This document shows positions 52,009-62,900 of a stretch of DNA of 64,000 nt, piece by piece. The stretch is from Paratinospora sagittata (taxonomy: Eukaryota > Streptophyta > Magnoliopsida > Ranunculales > Menispermaceae): assembly GCA_035771175.1 (NCBI GenBank), contig CM069598.1:18948438-19012437 (forward strand), read 5' to 3'. Every line of letters begins with the position of its first letter. Position 1 is the stretch's first letter. Below the pieces are notes generated by a model. That model saw nothing but the letters and a program-made list of their open reading frames with translations. It had not been told where the DNA came from and ran no database searches. The position numbers were made by a program, and so were the translations under genes.

Positions 52009-52885
52009 TGTCACACCCCGCCCGGACGCGCCTAAACCGGCGGTACACTCTCGGACGGGGCACGCATTTGGAACAATCATAATGGTAATAACAGAGTGCA
52101 CAACGGAAATACAGTACATAGTACAAATCTGATTTCATTTAATTCAGAATACTTTTGTACATAAAATGGTCAAGGGAACATACTCCCAAAATTCCCAATG
52201 AATCATACAAAGGGTATAAATTGTGGGCCCCATACCTGCACCCAGTCCACCCTAATTTCCTGTGAAAGATTGGATAATAACGCGCCCAGTGGGTAAATAG
52301 TGCATGAGTATAACAATTAATAAAGCATACTTCAATATCAAATATCTTAAATACACATGTAAGCATCATAATCAATCAATATGTATGTATGCATGACACC
52401 GTCACGTATTAATGGTTTGATGAGCGTACATCGCCTGAGTTCACGTACAGGTGTCCTTCCCCGGGCGTAGCCAGGTTCTCTTTGTACGTCCCTCCTCAGG
52501 AACGATGCTCTGGATTCACGTACTGATGTCCCTCCCCGGCGTAGCCGAGTTCTCATGTACGTCCTTCTCCAGAGAAATAATATGAATAGTGAGCAATGCT
52601 TCTAACTATTCTATGAGTCATAAACCATATACGTCCCTAGGTGGTGATATGTATGATGCCAATGCATGAACTAAGTCTACTGGTCTGGTCTTTTCTTGAC
52701 ATTTAGACTGACTTTGGCAATGTCTGGTGATCCTTATCAGGGTCGGTATCACGACGTGCAAAGTTAGGACATTCAGGTCATAAACATTATTGACATAATG
52801 CAGTGTAAATGAATAGTAGACATAATAATAATTGAATGTAAACTTTAATAAAAGTTATGAAACACGCAAACCTATGTTTCGTTCC
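52009..52885. repeat. TGTCACACCCCG-initial repeat, possible LTR fragment
   Basis: It starts TGTCACACCCCGCCCGGACG, a start seen in many plant Ty3 LTRs. There is no matching end. It includes two 75-bp tandem units starting near 52436 and 52511 (TCACGTAC...CCCCGG...GTAGCC...TGTACGTCC). Confidence 0.45.
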
Positions 52886-52886
52886 C

Positions 52887-52953
52887 CACCTGAACGTTTA
52901 GGCGCATGCCAGAATAGTAATTTTTTTTTTTTTGTGAAATACGTGGTATTACA
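52887..52953. mobile_element. 3' fragment of the palindromic TGTAATACCC family
   Basis: ACCTGAACGTTTAGGCGCAT, CCAGAATAGTAA, a T run, GTGAAATACGTGGTATTACA: the right half of the 30057-30245 element with a few substitutions. No left half and no CTTAA on the right (TCATA). Confidence 0.75.
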
Positions 52954-53142
52954 TCATATCGCTTTAAGAGACATGAATGTATAATTACCACACAAATATC
53001 GGTGGAAATATAAATATATATTCTGAAGACTTGGGTATCGGGGTCAGTTTGCGTACATTCGACTAATTCGGGCTAGGGATGCAACCCCTAGATCGCAAAG
53101 AGGACACCCCCTAAAACCCTGGGAAAATTCTCCATTCGGGCT

Positions 53143-55663
53143 TGTAACACCCCGTAGTTTTAATTAAATACATACGTTAAAGTATGCATATACCGAGATA
53201 TATAATATACGTATTTTATACGTAAGAGGCAAATATATGCATATATGAAAATACATGCTAGATTTAAGGGGTATTAGTAAATAAATAAAATTATTAACTG
53301 AAGATGATACATATGGGATCATCCTATATGGGTGCTTACAAGTTAAAAAATGGAGTTGAATTAAATTGATTAATTTATGGGGTTGGTTAATTAAATATGT
53401 GGATTGTAGTATGATTTAATGAATGAAAGTTAAATATTACGATGGAGAAGTTGCTTTATTAAGTTAGATGAGGTGCATAGGATCATTTTTTATATATACT
53501 TATCATCTCATTTCTAATTTAATCTAATATCTCAAAACCTCACCAACGTCCAAGAAAAGAAATAAAAAAAGAAAAGAAATAAAAAAAGGAAAGAAATTGC
53601 AGAAGAGAAAGAGAAGAAAGAAGAACGGAGAAGAAAAAGGGAAAACAATGGATTTGCAATGAAATCTGACGTGCCGGTAAGCTATTTTTGCTATTTTTCA
53701 TCGTAAAATTGATCTTTAATTAGTGTACGACGATTCTAATGGAGTAATTTTAGCTATGGGAGCCGTTTTACGGCGTTTTCAAAATTGGGGTTTTGACCCA
53801 ACTTTAATTAAAATTTGTTCGAAAGGTTGGAAAACACTCCCTAGACTGTAGGAAATATCTAGATTGACCACAGAAATGAGATAAGAGTTTCTTCAACTGC
53901 TTATGAGTCCTAAATTGAGTTGGAATCTAAATTCACAGAATGTGTATAAGATTTTTCAGGTTGATCTTTATTATTAGTGATTTGAAGTGAGTTGAGAAAT
54001 TAAATATGTAAATAGATATGAATAAATGAAATTGAATTATGGAGTGGTTGTGACAGGTTGAGTTAGTTGGATTAAAATTGGAACTGGACTCGAAAGCGGC
54101 GGTGAATGTATTTAAGTACTGTGAGTATATTTTCTTGATTTGGTTCTTGTATGACATTATATATATATATGAAATGTTTGAATGTAAATATGCTATGCAT
54201 ATATTGCTGCATTATGTTTTAATTTGCATTCATAAATAATTTTTTTTAGCATTGGAGCATATGAGACTTGCAAAGGCAAGTTGGTGTCATTTCGTTAGGA
54301 ATTAGACCCGAATGAGTGTTATGCGTAACCTCATTGTCAGTAGGCCTGTCCTAACAAGAATTGGAGATCTTTGAAATGACTGTGAATTGAGTAATGTGAG
54401 GTCCGAGCGTAGGCTCCTTATCGGTGCATAATAAAGAGTTCGTACCCGCTCCATTACGAGAATGAGGGAGATTGTGGTTTTAGTTGAAAAAGATGCATTG
54501 CTTTCTTGAAAAACCATGAAATCTATGTTGTTGACATGTATGGTATATTCGTTGAATGATGCACGTCTTTAATAATTGTTTTAAATGATTTTAAATGTCA
54601 TGTTTTCCTAAATGTATATGATTGTCATATCAAGAGATATATTCACTGAGCTTGTTGATTGCTCACTCCATTTCTTTAATATTTCAGGTACAGAGTTAAA
54701 AGGAAAAAATGAAAGTTAGAGAGTGATCGACTCGTGACCCGATCTTTATTTTGTTGATGTATGTATGCGTTGGAGTAATTGATTATACTTGTGTTAGTTT
54801 GATATATATATATATATATATATATATCATACATTATATATATGCATTATCATCTAGATAGGATGTGTGGGCATATACAAGATAGCTGAATATAGAGGAT
54901 TATGAAATGGAGTTCGTACCCGCTCCATTACGAGAAGGAGGGAGATTGTGGTTTTAGTTGAAAAAGATGCATTGTTTTCTTGAAAAATCATGAAATCTAT
55001 GTTGTTGACATGTATGATATACTCGTTGAATGATGCATGTCTTCAATAATTGTTTTAAATGATTTTAAATGTCATGTTTCCCTAAATGTATATGATTGTC
55101 ATATCAAGAGATATATTCACTGAGCTTGTTGATTGCTCACTCCATTTCTTTAATATTTCAGGTACAGAGTTAAAAGGAAAAAAGGAAAGTTAGAGAGTGA
55201 TCGACTCGTGACCCCGGATCTTTACTTTGTTGATGTATGTATGCATTGGAGTAATTGATTATACTTGTGTTAGTTTGATATATATATATATATCACACAT
55301 TATATATATGTATTATCATCTAGATGGGATGCGTGAGCATATACAAGATAGTTGAATATAGAGGATTATGAAATGCTAATGATGATGTACATGATTACAT
55401 AATTACATGGTGGAAAGAAGAGATGATATTATTTGATAAATGAATGAAATGAGAATGGCTAGATGTGTGGATGAATTAACTATATATATATAATTTGATT
55501 TTTGGTATATCAGAGAAAAATGTGAATTGTCCATTTTATGGGGAGATGCTGTCAAAATTTTTATAAATTTTGAGAATTATTGTGAATGTCCGTTGAGGTT
55601 GACAGTGTATTGTATACTATATGTGGGTATGTACAGTATATAATACATTGTGTCGGTCATGAC
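53143..55663 (+). mobile_element. TGTAACACCCCG-initial insertion, about 2.5 kb, possible solo LTR
   Basis: The start TGTAACACCCCGTAGTTTTA is typical of plant LTRs; the right end near CGGTCATGACGTCA is less certain and no TSD is seen. No transposon protein is encoded. Internally two tandem units of about 470 bp occur. A phrase TATTTCAGGTACAGAGTTAA after a TGCTCACTCC box appears in each unit and resembles LTR leader sequence. Confidence 0.5.
54436..55375. repeat. Tandem duplication, 474-bp period
   Basis: GAGTTCGTACCCGCTCCATT starts at 54436 and again at 54910. The copies run to GAGGATTATGAAATG with few changes and a different TA-repeat length (54806-54826 against 55280-55292). Confidence 0.92.
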
Positions 55664-55724
55664 GTCAGAGGAGGAATAAGTGGATGGGGCTTGAACTCGT
55701 AACCCCTCAGTTACTTTCCCTTCT

Positions 55725-56304
55725 AACCAATCATTTGGCCAACACCTCTTTATAAAAAGCAATATATGTTTGACACATCAAATACCTGTTCTGTAGTTAA
55801 TTGAGATACATTATTCCTCCTCGGCTGTAGTATTCTAAGACCTATATATATATATATATTTAACAGCAAAGATTCTAAGACCATATTCACTAAGAACAAA
55901 GCCCTTGCTATGTTTACATCTGAAGATCATGCAGTTTCATTGTAGAATCTCCCAGTTTGATTTTAAATTCAAGTACAATTTTTTATATTAAAACCTTAAA
56001 AGTATCTACATTTATCTTATTTAAGTTTAAACACAGTATTTTAATGATTTAAGGGGCATATATAATAAAAGGACAACCAAATACACGAAGCTTCTACCTA
56101 TGTATGGGGTACTAAAAAAGAGGTATATATATATAATAATTTAATCAACTTGATTGTTCTTCTGTTCCTCATTTTTCTCCAATTTTTAGTACTCAAGTAG
56201 ATCTCTCTTCTTTTTTCTTTTCTTTTTTTTTTTAAATTTTGTCCTCTTTAATTATAATATTTCACATTTATTTACTTTTTTTCTTTTCAAAAACAAGGCA
56301 AATT
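55725..56304. repeat. Duplicated segment, copy 2 (580 bp), empty site
   Basis: AACCAATCATTTGGCCAACA starts this copy and the next, 580 bp apart. It contains CTAAGACCTATATATATATA where copy 1 holds the copia element, so it is a paralogous empty site. Confidence 0.92.
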
Positions 56305-57030
56305 AACCAATCATTTGGCCAACACCTCTTTATAAAAAGCAATATATGTTTGACACATCAAATACCTGTTCTGTAGTTAATTGAGATACATTATTCCTCC
56401 TCAGCTGTAGTATTCTAAGACCTAAATATATATATATTTAACAGCAAAGATTCTAAGACCATATTCACTAAGAACAAAGCCCTTGCTATGTTTACATATG
56501 AAGATCATGCAGTTTCATTGTAGAATCTCCCAGTTTGATTTTAAATTCAAGTACAATTTTTTATATTAAAATCTTAAAAGTATCTACATTTATCTTATTT
56601 AAGTTTAAATATAGTATTTTAATGATTTAAGGGGCAAATATAATAAAAGGACAACCAAATACACGAAGCTTCTGTCTTTTTATGGGGTACTAAAAAAGAG
56701 GTATATATATATAATAATTTAATCAACTTGATTGTTCTTCTGTTCCTTATTTTTCTCCAATTTTTAGTACTCAAGTAGATCTCTCTTCTTTTTTCTTTTC
56801 TTTTCTTTTTTTTTAATTTTGTCCTCTTTAATTATAATATTTCACATTTATTTACTTTTTTTCTTTTCAAAAACAAGGCAAATTATATACTTTTTTTTCA
56901 AATAAAAATAACCATACCAAAAAAAATCTAAAAAACTAAATACTTGACTGGTTGAATTTAAAAACATTTTTTTAAATAACGTAAATAATATTATTAATAA
57001 AATTGTATCTTTTAGATGTCATTGCAATTT
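56305..57030. repeat. Duplicated segment, copy 3, empty site
   Basis: It is in direct tandem with copy 2 and extends further to the right, matching copy 1 to about 50504 (ACTGGTTGAATTTAAAAACA ... AATATTATTAATAAAATT). It lacks the 30-bp stretch around 50375 of copy 1. Confidence 0.9.
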
Positions 57031-57311
57031 CAATCAAGAAACCGATGCAGCCGATACTTTAGATTGTTGCAATAGCAAGCATTCCACAAAATTTAGCAAC
57101 TCTCTCAAGCAAATTTTTTTTTCTGTTATGTTATAATTTTCCTGGTGTCCCCACTAACCTCTTTACGAAGACGGATTTAGAAAATGCAAAGGTTATTGGA
57201 CGTTTATACCTACGACTTATACATCGTTGGGTTATAATTCTCCTTTTACCTCCACAAAATATTCAATAAGACTGCGTTATACTTCTGATTAGAGATTAGA
57301 GATTAGAGACT
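57031..57311. other. Intergenic gap
   Basis: No gene is recognised. A short GATTAGA-type repeat lies at 57289-57315. Confidence 0.4.
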
Positions 57312-57833
57312 AGAGATGAGAGGAATTTCAGACCAGCACAATTTGAAATCCAGATGGATAATTCATCTTTTTTTAAGATGCTAAAATTTAAAAACAAAAT
57401 GGTACCATCTTCTCAACTCTTACGCCTCCAAGAATGGTTTACTCAGTATAACTTTACTGTTAAATATATTTCAGGCCAGAAGAATGTTTTAGCAGACTTT
57501 TTAACACATCCAATCCAAAAGAACAAGGTTCAAACCTCTTTACTCACAGGCCCGTTTAACCTTCCTCTATTGTTACAACCCAGCCTTGTAACAAAGCCCA
57601 ACCCAATTCAATTATATAACCAATTTGGGTTCATTCCTCTCATTTATACCATCACTGTTCCACCAAACAGTTCTCAGCCCAAAACAGCCCATGAGGTTAA
57701 TGAATTAGCCCGGTCAGAGTTATTTTATTATGCCCATCGGCATATAATGGATTTCCCAGAACAAGTGGAACATGGCAATCCATTTCATCAGACCCGACCA
57801 TATCTGTTTCTCATTCACTACCATACTTACTGA
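57312..57833 (+). pseudogene. Endogenous caulimovirus-like fragment: RNase H end of polymerase
   Basis: The frame is open from about 57312 and reads FEIQMDNSSF (third acidic residue of RNase H), then a basic KFKNKMV, then RLQEWFTQYNF and GQKNVLADFL (last catalytic D). This wording is closer to Caulimoviridae than to Ty3 elements. The protease, RT and first half of RNase H are missing upstream, so the copy is truncated. About 110 residues after the domain have no family I recognise. It is an old genomic copy with no complete polymerase. Confidence 0.62.
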
Positions 57834-59110
57834 AAATCTGTATTGATATATTTGGTGTGTATCTTGTCTCTAGAAGATTGTTGTAGCATTTCTGCAATTG
57901 CAATTGCTGAAGCAAATCTAGAAACCTCACCCTTCTTGGATAAAGGACTGTTTACAACTGTTTGCTCCACTGTCTACCTGGACTACCCATATCAACAAGA
58001 TCAAACAACTGCAACCTCGCCGCCATACTACTATATATATATGCCATCACCCATATGCTGATTCAAATCATGGTCTCGTCGCAGAACATTATCTTCAGCA
58101 GTTTCAGTCATACTCATGCCATCTCTCTGACTTCGTTATATCGGGTCTCTGCAAATTCTTGAATGACATCAACAATCAACCAAATACGACATCACCAGTG
58201 ATCCAAGGTCCTTGTGAATTTATTCTAGACGAACATCTCACGTCTCTCATCCAGTCCTTGGCACTCTCCCGTCCAGAATCTTCGTCATCGTCTCAGCCTC
58301 CACCTCAGCGAGACAACACTCCTCTGACGTATGAACAAATTCTTGCGGAACAAGAAGCACATGATGTCGCCTTAGCAGAACTTGAAGGTCCTCCAGTCTA
58401 CGATTATTACGAAGATAGTCAACCATACTGGGATGACCTTGATGAAGAAGTCGTAGAGAATTTATCCCCCTCACATTCATACTCCCATACGCCGCCGACG
58501 TCTCCCTAATCATCTCCGGCAATATTTGTATCCTGGCTACCGTCATCGTCATCTCCTCTGCAAGTTCATACCGACCTACCAGCAATTCGCTCATGTCTTC
58601 ATCAAACTATCATACTTCGTTTTCTCCAGGTATGTCTTCCTCTTCTTTGCAGGTCTTGACTGCCATGTCTTCCCCAATAATACATGCGTCCACAGTGTCT
58701 GCCACGTCATCATCAGCAGCTACCACCATTGCCTTAACTTCTCCTTCACCTGTCATCATCGCCAGCCTTGAAGATTCGGTCTTATCTTCAGCTCCGCCTT
58801 TTGTCTGCCACTCCAGCATATCCTTTGTCTGCCACTCCACACGTCTTCGTCAACTTTGTACAAAGTAATGACATCTTTCGCGACACATCACTGTTCATCT
58901 AAAGTTCCAGACAAAAGCAGTATTGTACACTTTTGACAAAGCATCCACAATTTTCCGCACTCAGCCGACATCAACTCTGTTCATCAGCACGCCTCACATG
59001 CTGACAATCATCCCGTCCACATCCAGTTGCTCCTTTCCAGCTGTTCGGGATTCAAAACACTTGAAGTCCGTGGATTCTATCAATGTTCAAATCCGCCATG
59101 TCCGCCAACA
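57834..59110 (+). pseudogene. Possible rest of the viral fragment: S/P-rich ORFs
   Basis: Open frames 58159-58509 (116 residues, acidic, with LTYEQILAEQEAHDVALAEL and DDLDEEVVENL) and 58593-58868 (S-rich) follow directly. I do not recognise a domain. Their position after the polymerase and before a TATA-like box is how a pararetrovirus end would look, but this is inference. Confidence 0.3.
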
Positions 59111-59120
59111 TCTATAAATA
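59111..59120 (+). promoter_or_regulatory. TATA-like box TCTATAAATA
   Basis: It lies 743 bp upstream of the RGLG start codon at the end of the putative viral fragment. It could be a viral-type promoter element or a host TATA. No transcription evidence. Confidence 0.35.
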
Positions 59121-59774
59121 ATACTCATTTGCTTTGTTGCAGATCATCGAGTCATTCATAGTCCTAAGAAGAGTTATGTTTACTATTCTGAAAAAAAAAG
59201 AAAAGAAACTCAAACGTGTAAACATTTTTTTCCCCAAAAAGGCGACTTCAAATTGAGTTGGATCTCGACAAATCAAACCAAATTTGGCATATTATATAGA
59301 ATCACTTTGATCAAGTATACCAGATGATGGTTACCCAAGATTATAAAGAATCGATTTTATGCTGCAGACTCTTTCAATATTTTTAATAACATTTATCTCC
59401 ATATTCAGGGGACTCCATACCAAAATTATCTAAAATAAACCTTGGAAAAAAAAAAAAAAGTTCCAAATCTTCTGGAGAATCACTCGCATGCAACACTCTA
59501 AACTTTCTCTTGCAAAGACAAAAAGCATTTCATGGACAAAAGAAAAATGTCACTATTAGCCACTTATGTGATAATCTTAAGATTCGGGGTCATGTTTCAT
59601 TAAAGATTTTCTTCTGATTAGATCCCTAGACAGACGTGTGGATTCATCTCCTTCTTCGTGTTCTGTTTCAGAGCAAGTTTACTTCACTGAAGGAGGAATC
59701 GGGTTCCATTTCTTTTCTTTTTGTCGCTTTTACTCTATCAAATAGAAAGGATAAAAGGCCGTGGATTAACCACT
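59121..59774. other. RGLG upstream region
   Basis: No other gene is recognised. It holds the presumed promoter and 5' leader (CT/TTC-rich part at 59646-59740). Confidence 0.4.
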
Positions 59775-59903
59775 ATGTCTTCTGATACGAGCTTCTCTGA
59801 TCGTCTTCTTCTTCTTCTTATCCTGAGTTTTACGCTCAAGTGTGTGGTAGCTGATGGGGAATCTTGTTCGCCGCCCAAAATCGAATGCAAATTTCGTGCT
59901 TAA
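59775..59903 (+). CDS. Upstream ORF overlapping the RGLG start, 42 residues
   Basis: ATG at 59775 opens MSSDTSFSDRLLLLLILSFT and ends at TAA 59901-59903. It overlaps the RGLG ATG (59854) in another frame. The hydrophobic stretch looks like a signal peptide. If the leader includes it, it could lower RGLG translation; alternatively transcription starts after it. Confidence 0.35.
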   Translation: MSSDTSFSDRLLLLLILSFTLKCVVADGESCSPPKIECKFRA

Positions 59904-59967
59904 ATCAGTAGCGAAACCTTACAATCCCTACCTTTACGTACCCGATAACTTCTCCACCATCGAACAG
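59854..59967 (+). CDS. RGLG-like coding exon 1
   Basis: It encodes 38 residues from MGNLVRRPKSN to PDNFSTIEQ and ends GAACAG|GTCTAA in phase 0. NFSTIEQ-VTQALREEGLESS matches the family block that precedes the VWA domain. Confidence 0.85.
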
Positions 59968-62900
59968 GTCTAACCTTCTTCTTCTTCTTCAGTATTCCGT
60001 GTTTTATAGATTGTCTTAGTTGATTAATTATTCAATAAAAGGGCCTGTTTGATAGCGGGGAAAATTTTTCAGGAGAAAATGTTGTTTTCTCGATAAATAA
60101 TTTGTTAAGCACATTTAAAATATATATATATATTTTTTGATATTCATGTCGTGCAAAGAGAATGAAAAATAAAAAGTTTCATTGAATACAAACGTGAGCT
60201 TATTAATAATGCTATACATGTTTTTCATGGGAAAATTATATTTTCTCACATTTATAGGTGGGAAAATTTGGATGAAAAAATAATGGGGTTGAGAAAATTT
60301 TAATAATCAAACACAAATTTTTTTTTTTTTAATTTTCTCGAGAAAATTCTTTATTTTCTTGAGAAAATTGTTATTTTCTCACCAACCAAACTGAGAAGAT
60401 GAGTATGGCTCTGCTTGGGATAGCTTTTCTAAAGTGCTTTTGATCGAAAACACTTTTAAAGGTGTTTGAGAACACGTGTTTTTAACCAAACTAAGGTAAA
60501 GGAAATTGTTTTTAGCTTTTAAAAGAAGCTAGGCAAGATTAACTTTTTCCAAAAACGTTTTGTGTGGAAGTGTTTTTTGAAAAAAAGAAAAATTATGGAA
60601 AACAATTATGAAACTTGGAAACACCATATGCCTAGAGTTGGGAAATTTTAATACCATGGAGATCAGTAGGAATAATCAGCTTAAACAAAAATTGGGTGTT
60701 GAAAGATATATTTTGTCTTCTCTTTCGGTAAAATTCTATGTTCTTTGGTCAAGGTTGTCACATGGATGCTAGTGAACTTAACTTTTTTGAGGTGAACCAT
60801 ATCAATTTTAACTCTCTTTGTTTGATTGTTATATTAGTGCTAGTCTCTTGTCTACTTTGCTACTAGCTTGTAATATTCGAGTTTTAAATTGCATTGGTAA
60901 ACTATCATGATGTTTTGTCCTGGTTGAACATCAAAGTGAATCCTTTCTATTTTTTTTTTTTTTTTTTTTGGTTCTTGGCATGAACCTTTTGACATTTAAG
61001 GGAACGTTGGGTTGTGACTTTTGGTTTGAAAAGAGTTGACCATCGAGGCTTCACCTAAACCATTCTACTAACTTGGTCACCTTTTGTTAGTGCAAGGTCT
61101 CATACTTAGTGCTCGTTGGCCTTACGGTTGACTTGGTCATTACAGTTCCTTTTGGTTTGAAAGGAGTTGACCATCTGAAAAATCTCAATTTTAAATTATC
61201 TTCTGTGGTTTAACCCTTGTCAATCCCCTCAAAAATAGGGAGGGGGGAGGGTTCGCCAAATTGTACTATTTTTATGGCAATAGTCATCCCCTTTTTTTGG
61301 TCCTTGTACAGTTTTCTTTCTTGCATGAGTGCATTCTTTTCTTCTATATTTTTGGTCTAGTCTTTTAAAAATTTACAGTTAAAAAAGTTTTTTGTAATAA
61401 GCTTGACTAAAAGCGTATGTTTAAAGCTAAATGGTGAAATAAGATTCATGGTGATGTATACTTGTCTCGGAAGCAAGAACGAAAATATCCAAAAGAATAA
61501 CCAAAATATATTCTATTCAATTGAATACTCGAAGAGATAAATAATTGAAATATTAATTGGTTGATCTAAATTTTCATAACTGAAGCTCCTTATATACACA
61601 ACTCCATTGAAATAACTTAAAAACTTCCAAAACACTTAAAAACAAGTTTCCTATGCTATCTATAACATAATAACAACTTTCTAATTCTATTATAACTCTA
61701 TTTAAACACTTCTAAATATTTTCTAATACACCTTAAATAACAAAAAAGAATTTTAGAAACTATCTTGAACTACCACTTAATTAGAAATCTACCAAAATTT
61801 GAATCTTCTTTAAAAAAAAAAAAGGAAACTTAAATAGAAAACATAAAAAAAAAAATTGCTAAAACGCATTATGCAAGTGTGTCATGCATCTCTGCATCAC
61901 ATATTGGTTGTCTTGATAATATAAGGATTGATGATGATGATTGACAACTTAAGATGATTTAGTAAAGTCATAACTCTATATTGGCATTTGTCTTTTAAAG
62001 GTTACACAAGCCTTGAGGGAAGAAGGTCTGGAGTCTTCAAACCTTATAGTTGGAATTGATTTCACAAAAAGCAATGAATGGACAGGTTAGTTCACTCCGA
62101 ATAATGATTTTTTTCTTATTTAATTGTGCATTACCATTTGATGATTTTCTTATTATGACATTTGTGAGTTGAAACTCTTCTATCAGTAGGTTTCACATGC
62201 ATGATGCATTAGCTCCCTTTGACTTCTTTAAAGACCTATTTTAGTCGACAAATAAATTTTTGGTTAGTAGTTATAGTTGGTAAGCCAGCTTCTCAACCAA
62301 GTTATGTTGACATCAGACATACTCCAACATTGCAAGTTAGTGTTTCAATTTTTACAAAATTTAGGTCATATATTATGATATTCAATATCTATCAGTGAAT
62401 GTTGTTTCTCTGGATAGTTAGGCTCCATTTGGTTTGTGATTCGGATAGTTTTTTTTTGTATCCAAGGATCTATAAACCAAAAAACTGCATTTGGTTGATT
62501 GCATCTTAAAGCAGTTTTTCAACGTTCTATTAAGAAAAAAAATCATTGTCTGAATTTCTCTTTTTGGATTGTATCCTTGTTTTTTAATCATGAACTAAAT
62601 ACTACCTTAGTTTCCTGTTTCCTTGAGCAATATTATTTTGGGCATTGAATAATTTATTGGTGGATCCCATTGAATGAAGGGTACCATCATGCCACTACAT
62701 CTAAATATGGAATAGTTTTGCACTACAAATTGCTTTTGATGCACTCTTGCCTGTATGATTGTACCTCATTTTGAGTTTGAACTATAATTCAAATGCCTCA
62801 GCTGGCTTACCATTAGAAACCATGTCTAGGCCTTGGTTTGGTTGACAATGATGCCTTGCTACCGATTTAGTCATCATGAATTCAATTCCATTTGACTATT

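Larger units (their letters stand above)
53023..55745 (-). mobile_element. SINE (family 2) split by a 2.5-kb insertion
   Basis: 53023-53142 (GAAGACTTGGGTATCGGGGT ... CTCCATTCGGGC) and about 55664-55745 (GAGGAATAAGTGGATGGGGC ... ATTTGGCCAACACC) are the two halves of the SINE seen intact at 44511-44740. About 12 bp of SINE at the junction are missing. Confidence 0.7.

Noticed and set aside
57312..57833. Ty3/gypsy RNase H
   Set aside because: The phrases EWFTQYNF and VLADFL fit caulimovirids better, but without a search this is not closed.
59721..59903. Secreted peptide gene as the main product at the RGLG locus
   Set aside because: The ATG at 59854 in another frame gives an N-terminus that splices into a conserved VWA protein; the longer frame ends at once.
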